A stretch of DNA of 7,271 nt from an uncultured bacterium (GTDB taxonomy: Bacteria; Patescibacteriota; Gracilibacteria; BD1-5; UBA6164): the NCBI GenBank assembly GCA_947311335.1, contig CAMZKR010000011.1:1-7271 (forward strand). The letters run 5' to 3'. Position 1 is the stretch's first letter; the number at the start of each line of letters is the position of its first letter. Position numbers and translations under genes: made by a program. Below, piece after piece: positions 1-5,999 of the stretch. The notes under the pieces were generated by a model. That model searched no databases and was not told the origin of the DNA. It was given only the letters and a program-made list of their open reading frames with translations.

Positions 1-1
1 A

Positions 2-1099
2 ATAAATTATAAGGAAAAAGAGGTAATAAAAATACTTAAAAATCTATGAATAGAAAAAAAAGGAAAAAAACTTAATATTCCTTTTTGGAGAAAAGACTTA
101 CAATTTAAAGCAGATATAGCTGAAGAAATAGCAAGAATAAATTGATATAATAAAATACAACCAACTATCCCTAAAATAAATTTATGAGCTATTATTCAAA
201 CAAATACATATAAATTAAAAAATGAAGCTAGAAATTTCTTTTGTACAAGATGATTTTTTGATATATATAATTATAGTTTTGTGAATGAAAAACTACAAAA
301 TAAATTATGACTTAATTGCTTAAATTTAGTTAAATTAAAAAATTATCTTTCTGAAGAAATGACACATATGAGATGAGATTTAATTCCAAATCTTATATCA
401 AGTATTGAAAAAAATATAAAAGATACTCAAAATTTAAAATTGTTTGAAGTTTGAAAAGTATTTTCAAAAAAATGAAATGAAATAAAAGAAAATTATGATA
501 TATCTTGAATTATTACAAATAAAAAAGATCTACTTTATTTTGATATTCAATCTATTGTATCTGATTTTTTAAGAAAAATCTGAGTTAATAATTTTTTTTA
601 TGATTTAAAAAATAAACTCCCTAATTATACTCATAAATGAAGAACTGCTGAAATATTTGTAAGAGGTAAATCTATTGGTCTTGTTTGAGAGATTCATCCA
701 AAGATATCAAATAACTTTAAAATAAAAAATAGAATTTGATTTTTTAAAATTAATTTAAATGAATTAAAAGATTTTATTTTTGAAAAAATAAAATCTAAGA
801 AAATCTCAAACTATCAAGAAAACAACTTTGACTTAAGTTTTGTTGTTAATAAAAACATTAAATGAAAAGATATTCTAAATACTATTAAAAAAACTGATAT
901 AAACTTTATAAAAAAAGTTGATTTATTTGATATATATGAAAATGAAAATCAACTTCCATTTAAAAGAAGTCTAAGTTTTAAAATATATATTCAATCAATG
1001 AATTCAACATTGGATGATAAGGTTAAAAATAATTTAATAGAAAAAATAATTAAAAAAGTTAGTAGTAAAGGATGAAAACTAAGAAAAAATTTTTTATAA
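2..1099 (+). CDS. pheT: Phenylalanyl-tRNA synthetase beta subunit, C-terminal part (5' end outside window)
   Basis: This is the last 365 residues of the beta chain of the (alpha-beta)2 enzyme that charges tRNA-Phe. PheT is usually near 800 aa, so over half lies upstream of the window. Reading TGA as Gly, the fragment opens in the B5 domain, with the IPFWRKDL motif near residue 26 followed by DIAEEIARINGY. It continues into the catalytic-like core (LFEVGKVF, then RGKSIGLVGEIHPKI around residues 221-235). It finishes with an FDX-ACB anticodon-binding domain from about residue 270 to the TAA stop, including LPFKRSLSFKIYIQ and the closing GGKLRKNFL. In many bacteria pheST follows infC-rpmI-rplT; here pheT precedes them. 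Whether pheS lies upstream cannot be seen. No terminator is evident after the stop, so read-through into rpsT is possible. Confidence 0.95.
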
Positions 1100-1106
1100 A
1101 AAAACT

Positions 1107-1134
1107 TTGACTAATAAAATTTTTTTAATATAAT
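1107..1134 (+). promoter_or_regulatory. Candidate sigma-70 promoter for rpsT-infC-rpmI-rplT
   Basis: A TTGACT -35 box (1107-1112) and a perfect TATAAT -10 box (1129-1134) are separated by 16 nt, starting 8 nt after the pheT stop. Transcription would start near 1141, leaving a leader of about 58 nt before rpsT. In DNA this AT-rich single boxes arise by chance, but the paired near-consensus boxes at proper spacing in an intergenic gap make this a good candidate. Confidence 0.6.
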
Positions 1135-1198
1135 CCTTTCGCTTATTGTCTCAATTTGAGTTAATTAAGTAATTTTTTTTACATATAAACTATTAAAG

Positions 1199-1504
1199 AT
1201 GCCAATAATTAAGTCTGCAAAAAAACAACTTAAACAAAATAAAAGAAATAAATCTAAAAATGATCACTTTAAAGATATTTATAGAGAAGCGAGAGTTAGT
1301 TTTGAAAAAGCAATAAAAGAAAAAGATGCAAAAGCCGCTAAAACTGTATTTTTAAATAAAAAAAATAAAGATTGAAAAACAGTTAAGTCGGGTTTACAAT
1401 CTATAATTGATAAATTAGTAAAAAAGAATATAATACATAAGAATAATGCTTCTAGAAAAAAATCTAAATTTGTAAAAATGCTAAAAAGTCTAGAACAATC
1501 TTAA
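1199..1504 (+). CDS. rpsT: 30S ribosomal protein bS20
   Basis: bS20 is a primary 16S rRNA-binding protein of the 30S body. The 101-aa product has the family layout: a lysine-rich N-terminus (MPIIKSAKKQLKQNKRNKSK), a three-helix-bundle-like middle, and the C-terminal signature IIHKNNASRKKSKF around residues 78-91. It is about 15 residues longer than the usual length of about 87 aa, with extra residues in the middle (FLNKKNKDGKTV), and it contains an internal TGA read as Gly. The ATG at 1199 is chosen because the family begins with a short M-x-x-I-K-S motif. No Shine-Dalgarno sequence precedes it. infC follows after 15 nt, which suggests cotranscription. rpsT is not normally part of the infC operon, so its place here is a lineage arrangement. 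Confidence 0.93.
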
Positions 1505-1519
1505 ATTTTAATTTAATTA

Positions 1520-2032
1520 ATGAGAGGGAAAAAAAGACTAATAAATAATAATATAGTTGCTTATAAAGTGCAATTAATAACTGAAGAGTGAGATAATTTA
1601 TGAAAAATGACATTAGACGAAGCTAAACAACAAGCTTCATCTAAAAAATTAGACTTAATGGAAATGTGAAGAAAATGAGATATTGTTATAGTAAAAATGC
1701 TTGATTTTTGAAAATTTCTTTATAAGCAAAAGAAATTAGAAAAAAAGAATAAAGCTAAATGAAAATCTCCTGACTTAAAGACTCTAAGAATTACCTTTAA
1801 AATAGGGGATCATGATTTAGAAATAAAAAGAAAGCAATCCGAGAGGTTTGCAGCATGATGACATGCATTAAAAATATCATTAATGTTAAGATGAAGAGAA
1901 AATAATTATTGAGATATTGCAAATAATAAAATAATTAGCTTTGTAGAATCTTTAAATGAAATATATAAACTTGAGTGACAAATAAAAAGAAATTGAAATA
2001 CTTTTATAGCAATGCTAAAACCAATAAAATAA
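1520..2032 (+). CDS. infC: Translation initiation factor IF-3
   Basis: IF3 binds the 30S subunit, prevents premature joining of 50S and checks start-codon and initiator-tRNA pairing. The 170-aa product, near the usual length of about 170-180, shows both domains. The N-domain opens with RLINNNIVAYKVQLI and continues through TLDEAKQQASSKKLDLMEM to KMLDFGKFLYKQKK. After a charged linker helix, the C-domain carries TLRITFKIGDHDLEIKRKQ and ends in IAMLKPIK. About a dozen in-frame TGA codons fall at glycine positions such as the G of DFGKF. The PPVCKIMDYGKF motif common in other bacteria is altered here (DIVIVKMLDFGKF). The start is an ordinary ATG without Shine-Dalgarno, unlike the rare AUU of E. 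coli infC. It sits 15 nt after rpsT and 21 nt before rpmI. Confidence 0.95.
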
Positions 2033-2053
2033 TTTAATTATAATTTTTGTATT

Positions 2054-2248
2054 ATGACATTAAAAACAAGAAGTTGAGTAAAAAAAAGAGTTAAAATTAC
2101 TTGAAGTGGTAAAATTAAGCTTGGAAAATGCTCAAAAAGGCACCTGCTTTCTGATAAAACAAAAAAAGCTAAAAAAAGAAATAAATATGGATTAACAGTT
2201 TCTGATGCTGAGGTTAAAAAGATAAAAAGGCAATTACCACATATTTAG
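2054..2248 (+). CDS. rpmI: 50S ribosomal protein bL35
   Basis: bL35 is a small 50S protein that contacts 23S rRNA near the exit region. The 64-aa product matches the family's length and motifs: MTLKTRSGVKKRVKITGSGKIK at the start, SKRHLLSDKTKKAKKR in the middle and VKKIKRQLPH at the end. The Gly of TRSG and the first Gly of TGSGK are written TGA, which supports the recoding. It is the only gene here ending in TAG. The middle position in infC-rpmI-rplT is the arrangement conserved across most bacteria and confirms the call. In several bacteria this operon is autoregulated by bL20 at its leader; no bL20-binding structure could be recognised here. Confidence 0.95.
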
Positions 2249-2284
2249 TTCATTTAAAAAATTATTATTATTAATTAAGTAAGA

Positions 2285-2629
2285 ATGGTTAGAGTTAAAA
2301 GAGGTCTTATGACTAAAAAAAGACATAAAAAAATGATAAAAGCTACTAAGTGATATAGATTACTTAGTTCAAAAGTATTTTCTAGAGCAAAAAATGCCTG
2401 GATGAAAGCTTGATTAAACGCTTATATTTGAAGAAAAGTAAAAAAAAGAAGTTTTAGAAGATTGTGGACAATAAGAATTAATTCTGCTGTAAGAGAATAC
2501 GGATTAAATTATTCAAAGTTTATTAATTCATTATATATGAAAAAAGTAAGTTTAAATAGAAAAATTCTTTCAAACTTATCAATCAGAAATCCAAAAATTT
2601 TTAAAAAAGTAGTTGATTTTGTAAAATAA
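2285..2629 (+). CDS. rplT: 50S ribosomal protein bL20
   Basis: bL20 is an early 23S rRNA-binding assembly protein. The 114-aa product, close to the usual 115-120, has the very basic N-terminal extension (MVRVKRGLMTKKRHKKMIKA), the KGYRLLSSKVFSRAKNAWMKAG helix and the C-domain core RRLWTIRINSAVREYGLNYS. Tryptophans at family positions are TGG, while glycines such as those of KGYR and LNAYIGRK are TGA. This excludes a TGA=Trp code. It follows rpmI by 36 nt and ends the translation cluster. The minus-strand small gene converges on it 43 nt downstream. The ATG at 2285 is used because the family starts with M-x-R-V-K-R; no Shine-Dalgarno is obvious. Confidence 0.95.
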
Positions 2630-2657
2630 TAACTAATTAATCTATTATTATTTTTTT
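2623..2657. terminator. Weak AT-only hairpin between convergent rplT and the small gene
   Basis: Arms AAAATAATA (2623-2631, overlapping the rplT stop) and TATTATTTT (2646-2654) can pair around a 14-nt loop, followed by a T-run to 2657. The position between converging genes fits a terminator usable from both sides. There is no G-C pair in the stem, so chance in AT-rich DNA is a real alternative. Confidence 0.35.
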
Positions 2658-2672
2658 ACATCAATTTTACAT

Positions 2673-2873
2673 TTAAACTACTTTTGTATAATTATCAGCT
2701 TCTCTTCTTTCCCCTAATAACTCAATAAGATTATCTGGATCAAATGATCTAAATCATAATACAGTTAAAAAAGCAGAAGAAGAGGTTTTATTAATTTCAT
2801 CCAATATATTATCAGATAAAATTTCATGATTTTCTTTTACTTCTATTTCTTCATTTTTATTCCCTTTATTCAT
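2673..2873 (-). CDS. Small acidic protein of unknown function (66 aa)
   Basis: Not recognised. Read on the minus strand with TGA as Gly, there is an uninterrupted 66-codon frame from ATG (2873) to TAA (2673). The first 30 or so residues are polar and acidic (MNKGNKNEEIEVKENHEILS), then SSSAFLTVLGFRSFDP, then an amphipathic LIELLGERREADNYTKVV end. One in-frame TGA (codon 40) gives the G of VLGFRS; with the standard code the frame breaks there. There is no signal peptide or clear membrane segment. A TATAAT on the minus strand 12 nt before the ATG and the placement between two well-defined gene ends favour a real gene. Codon use (AGA for Arg, A/T third bases) matches its neighbours. Homologues at the same place in related genomes would settle whether it is expressed. 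Confidence 0.6.
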
Positions 2874-2885
2874 AAAAATCGTATG

Positions 2886-2891
2886 ATTATA
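2886..2891 (-). promoter_or_regulatory. Candidate -10 box of the minus-strand small gene
   Basis: On the minus strand TATAAT occupies 2891 down to 2886, ending 12 nt before the ATG at 2873. The transcript would have a very short leader of roughly 6 nt. No convincing -35 box is seen. The hexamer is one arm of a dyad (ATTATA-TAC-TATAAT, 2886-2900). Confidence 0.35.
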
Positions 2892-2975
2892 TACTATAAT
2901 AAATAGTACTATATTATTTAAATATTTTCAAATATTTATTATATTTACCTTCAAATAGGAATAATAATATAATAA

Positions 2976-3002
2976 TTAGCACCAAAGTAAAAAAAGTGCT
3001 AA
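2976..3002. promoter_or_regulatory. CIRCE element (HrcA operator) upstream of dnaK
   Basis: TTAGCAC (2976-2982) and GTGCTAA (2996-3002) form a perfect inverted repeat separated by 13 nt. The consensus CIRCE is TTAGCACTC-N9-GAGTGCTAA; its outer seven bases are intact here and the 13-nt gap equals the consensus 2+9+2. It ends 7 nt before the -35 box of the dnaK promoter. HrcA bound to CIRCE represses dnaK and groE operons in many bacteria and releases them on heat shock. Only the inner TC/GA pair of each arm deviates. hrcA itself is not in the window. GC-containing arms matching a known operator in front of the expected target make chance unlikely. Confidence 0.85.
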
Positions 3003-3009
3003 AAAACTT

Positions 3010-3036
3010 TTGACAGGAATAATATTTTTATATAAT
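3010..3036 (+). promoter_or_regulatory. dnaK promoter
   Basis: A perfect TTGACA (3010-3015) and a perfect TATAAT (3031-3036) are separated by 15 nt, slightly shorter than the optimal 17. Transcription would begin near 3043, giving a leader of about 56 nt before the dnaK ATG at 3099. CIRCE lies directly upstream. Confidence 0.65.
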
Positions 3037-3050
3037 ATGTATTATATAAA
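3027..3050. repeat. 11-bp inverted repeat over the dnaK -10 box and start site
   Basis: TTTATATAATA (3027-3037) and TATTATATAAA (3040-3050) are perfect inverted copies around a central TG. The dyad covers the -10 box and the predicted transcription start. It could be an operator or a leader hairpin, but it is made only of A and T and may be accidental. Confidence 0.4.
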
Positions 3051-3098
3051 GTATATATTATTAAAACTTTATAATTTATATTTATTAAATAAAAATTT

Positions 3099-5015
3099 AT
3101 GTGAAAAATTATTTGAATAGATTTAGGTACAACAAATAGTTGTGTAGCTTTCATGGAATGATGAGAAGCTAAAGTTATACCAAATGCTGAGTGAAATAGA
3201 ACTACTCCATCTATAGTTGCTAACAAAGATTGAAGTATAATAGTTTGAACTCCAGCAAAAAGACAGGCAATTACTAATCCTGCTTGAACTATATTTTCTG
3301 CTAAAAGATTTATAGGTAGGAAATTTGATGAAGTAAAAGAAGAAATAGCCTCTGTTCCTTACGAAGTTGTAAAAGGAAAGGATTGAGCAGCTTTAATTAA
3401 ATTTGATTGAAAAGAAGTTAGACCAGAAGAAATAGGGGCTCATGTACTTATGAAAATAAAAGAAGATGCTGAAAAATTTTTATGAACCACTATAACAGAA
3501 GCTGTTATTACAGTTCCTGCTTACTTTAATGATGATCAAAGACAAGCTACAATAAATGCTTGAAAAATTGCGGGTCTTGAAGTAAAAAGAATTGTTAACG
3601 AACCAACTGCTGCTGCTTTATCTTATTGAGCATGAAAGTGAAAAAATGAAAAAATCGCAGTTTACGATTTATGAGGATGAACTTTTGATATTTCTATCTT
3701 AGAGTTATCTGAAGAATGAACATTTGAGGTGCTTGCTACAAATTGAGATACTCATCTTGGTTGAGATGATTTTGATAAAAAAATCCTTGATTGGATTATA
3801 GATGAATTTAAAAAAGATCAAGCAATTGATTTAAGGAATGATCCAATGGCTCTTCAAAGAGTTAGAGATGAAGCTGAAAAAGCTAAAAAAGAGTTATCAA
3901 GTACCACAGAATATGATATAAATCTTCCATACATAACTGTAGATTCAAGTGGTCCAAAAAATTTAATGATGACAATAACTAGAGCTAAATTTGAAGAACT
4001 TATATGAGATTTAGTTAAAAAAAGTATTATCCCTTGTAAAAAAGTATTAGAAGATGCTTGATTAAAAGCTTCTGAATTACATCAAATATTACTTGTTGGT
4101 GGTTCAACAAGAACTCCATTAGTAGTTAAAAAAGTAGAAGAATTTTTTGGGAAAAAACCAAATACTTGAATAAATCCTGATGAAGCTGTTGCTATGTGAG
4201 CTGCTATACAAGCTTGAATTATTGGATGAGATGTAACTGATGTATTACTTTTAGATGTTACTCCTTTAACTCTTGGTATAGAAACTATGTGATGAATAAG
4301 AACTTCTATGATTAGTAGAAATACTACTATTCCAGCTAACAAGGTTGAAACATTTTCTACAGCTGTTGATAATCAACCTTGAGTTGAAATACATGTATTA
4401 CAATGAGAAAGAGAAATGGCTGTTGATAATAAATCTTTATGAAAATTTATGCTTGATGGAATAGCTCCTGCACCTAGATGAATTCCTCAAATAGAAGTAA
4501 GTTTTGACATAGATGCCAATTGAGTACTTAAGGTTACAGCTAAAGATAAAGCAACAGGTAAAGAACAAAATATAACAATACAAGGATCTACTGGTATGGA
4601 TGAATCAGAGGTAGAAAAGTTAGTTAAAGAAGCTGAAAGTAAAAAAGGTGAAGATAAAAAGAAAAAAGAATTAGTTGATGCTAGAAACTTAGCTGATTCA
4701 ACTATTGCACAAGCTGAAAAAATGATTTTAGATAATAAAGAGAAAATAGAAAAAACTGATAAAAAATCTATAGAAGATTGAATAAAAAAAGTAAAAGAAA
4801 TTCTTTGAAAAACAGATGCTACAAAAGAGGAATATGAAACAGCTACAAAACCATTAAATGATATTATGATGCAAATTGGTCAAAAATTATATAGTCAGCC
4901 ATGAAATGAATGACAAACACAAACTACTTGAGAAAATAAAGAAAATGAAAAAGATGATGATGTAGTTGATGCTGAAGTTGAAAAAGATGAATGAAAAAGT
5001 AAAACTAGGGTCTAA
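3099..5015 (+). CDS. dnaK: Chaperone DnaK (Hsp70)
   Basis: DnaK is the cytosolic ATP-dependent Hsp70 chaperone that works with DnaJ and GrpE. The product is 638 aa, the usual bacterial length. Nucleotide-binding domain: MGKIIGIDLGTTNSCVAF at the start, catalytic-type Lys69 in FSAKRFIG, AYFNDDQRQATINAG, NEPTAAALSYG, the DLGGGTFD loop and LLVGGSTRTP. The linker DVLLLDVTPL is at residues 381-390, then the substrate-binding domain with VLQGEREMAVDNKSLGKF and PAPRGIPQIEVSFDIDANG, a helical lid, and an acidic tail containing VVDAEVEKDE. By hand count about 39 of 58 glycines are TGA and 19 are GGN, including TGA as codon 2. The gene stands alone behind its own promoter and CIRCE; grpE and dnaJ are not adjacent. 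No key residue appears missing. No Shine-Dalgarno precedes the ATG. Confidence 0.98.
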
Positions 5016-5037
5016 TTATAAATAAGCTTATTTTCTT

Positions 5038-5068
5038 TTGAAAAAAAAAATAATTTAAATAATATAAT
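5038..5068 (+). promoter_or_regulatory. Candidate promoter of the lipoprotein gene
   Basis: TATAAT at 5063-5068 lies 31 nt before the ATG. The best upstream box is TTGAAA (5038-5043), but the 19-nt spacer is long. No strong terminator separates dnaK from this gene (only a 14-nt palindrome AAATAAGCTTATTT at 5020-5033), so some transcription may also come from dnaK. Confidence 0.4.
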
Positions 5069-5099
5069 TATTCTTATTTTATTACTTACTTAAAAATAA

Positions 5100-5858
5100 A
5101 TGAAAAATTTTATAAAAATACTTTTAGTTGCTTTACTTTTACTTAGTATAACTAGTTGTTGAAAGAAAAATGATAATATTAATGATACAATTAATAATAA
5201 TAAAAGTGACTCAAATAAAAAAATTGTGGTTGATAATAATAAAAATAAAACCCCAGTAGTAGAAGATTGGAAAGAATATTCTTTTAAATTATCTGTTAAA
5301 AGTAGTTTATGAATGGAAAATGAAGCTACTTATTATAAAAAATGAGAAAATCAACTTATAGTTATAAACAAATTAATTGCTCCTGATGTAGAAAAATTAC
5401 CAATAAAAATGATGCAAATATTATCTGTTGATAAAAATATATACCAACAAATGAAGGTAAATGATAAAATATATTGGACAAAAGTTAATCCTAATGAAGG
5501 TTGATGACAAACTAATTTTTTTAATTTAAAAGAACTATCTAATGTTCCAAAAGAACAAATAAAAGAAACTAAAAAAGAAAAAATAAATTGAAAAAACATG
5601 ACTTGTTATTATTTTGATGATAAAAGTGGTAAATGAAAATGATGTTTATATAAATGAATATTTATGTACGGTGAGAATGAATCTTCTAAATGAGAAAAAA
5701 CTACTATGGTTATAACTGAGTATAATGAAAGCGTTAAAGATTCTATATTTAAAGTTCCTAAGGAGTCAGAAATTACTTCAATGATGGAATTATCTCAAGC
5801 TATACAACAAACAAATACTAATATAAATGATGTATCTAAAGAAGATACAAAAAAATAA
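5100..5858 (+). CDS. Predicted lipoprotein of unknown function (252 aa)
   Basis: The N-terminus is a lipoprotein signal: MKNF-IK, a hydrophobic stretch ILLVALLLLSIT, and the lipobox ITSC with Cys20 as the probable lipidated residue. Gly21 (TGA) follows. An Asn/Lys/Asp-rich flexible linker runs to about residue 55, then a folded region starts at DWKEYSFKLSVKSSLG. Cys169 (MTCYYFDD) and Cys182 (KGCLYKG) flank a short loop and could form a disulfide. The final region (TTMVITEYNESVKDSIFKVP) resembles in style the last strands of LolA-like or DUF4412-type proteins; this is only an impression, not a family assignment. The protein probably sits anchored on the outer face of the cytoplasmic membrane. 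The stop codon is part of the palindrome that follows. A role in envelope or host contact would be a guess. Confidence 0.85.
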
Positions 5859-5918
5859 TTAAAACAATAAAAAAGATATAAATTTTAAAATTTATATCTT
5901 TTTTATTGTTTTAATTAT
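5855..5918. terminator. 32-bp perfect palindromic terminator overlapping the lipoprotein stop codon
   Basis: Bases 5855-5886 and 5887-5918 are exact reverse complements with no spacer, centred on TTTTAAAA. The left arm contains the TAA stop (5856-5858) and an A-run (5869-5874); the right arm contains the matching T-run (5899-5904). The stem has only two G-C pairs (5865/5908 and 5875/5898). A-run, stem and T-run are symmetrical, so it could stop transcription from both sides, but the gene on its right side points away. A stem this long and perfect is unusual for an intrinsic terminator. Confidence 0.75.
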
Positions 5919-5939
5919 ATAATATATAAGATCTCTTAC

Positions 5940-5967
5940 TTGACAATTTATATTTTAATTATAGAAT
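5940..5967 (+). promoter_or_regulatory. Candidate promoter of the HD-domain gene
   Basis: A perfect TTGACA (5940-5945) and TAGAAT (5962-5967, five of six matches to TATAAT) are separated by 16 nt. Transcription would start near 5974, 26 nt before the ATG. It lies 22 nt beyond the preceding terminator, so this gene has its own transcription unit. Confidence 0.6.
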
Positions 5968-5978
5968 AAATATTCTAT
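5961..5978. repeat. 8-bp inverted repeat over the HD-gene -10 box
   Basis: ATAGAATA (5961-5968) and TATTCTAT (5971-5978) are perfect inverted copies separated by AA. The dyad covers the -10 box and the predicted transcription start, the classic position of a repressor operator. Each arm has one G or C. No regulator can be named. Confidence 0.4.
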
Positions 5979-5999
5979 TCTTTGATTAGATATATATTT

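Noticed and set aside
1150..1160. CTCAA-T-TTGAG in the rpsT leader as a terminator or ribosomal-protein leader
   Set aside because: Loop too short for the full stem and no match to a known bS20 or bL20 leader structure.
2039..2044. TATAAT just before rpmI as an internal promoter
   Set aside because: No -35 box at a suitable distance, and the spacing to the ATG is too short for a normal leader; TATAAT is common in AT-rich gaps.
2892..2913. Direct repeat TACTATA (2892-2898 and 2907-2913)
   Set aside because: Short, AT-rich, only two copies; could be an operator but cannot be separated from chance.
2920..2937. AAATATTT-TC-AAATATTT repeat in the small gene/dnaK spacer
   Set aside because: Eight-base self-complementary AT words are expected by chance at this composition and the position suggests no role.
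3045..3073. TATAAAG/CTTTATA hairpin in the dnaK leader as an RNA thermometer
   Set aside because: Seven-bp stem with one G-C pair and a 15-nt loop, not near a Shine-Dalgarno; too weak to support a thermosensor.
2999..3226. Minus-strand open frame of 75 codons over the dnaK start
   Set aside because: It lies across the CIRCE, promoter and start of dnaK; its product is low-complexity hydrophobic from AT-rich leader DNA and resembles nothing.
4082..4342. Minus-strand open frame of 86 codons
   Set aside because: It is entirely antisense to the conserved DnaK nucleotide-binding domain and linker, so is a shadow.
4596..4781. Separate 61-aa plus-strand gene
   Set aside because: It is in the dnaK frame and is the helical lid region between an internal ATG and a TGA-Gly codon.
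5351..5599. Minus-strand open frame of 82 codons
   Set aside because: Antisense to the lipoprotein gene, hydrophobic by composition, with no supporting signal.
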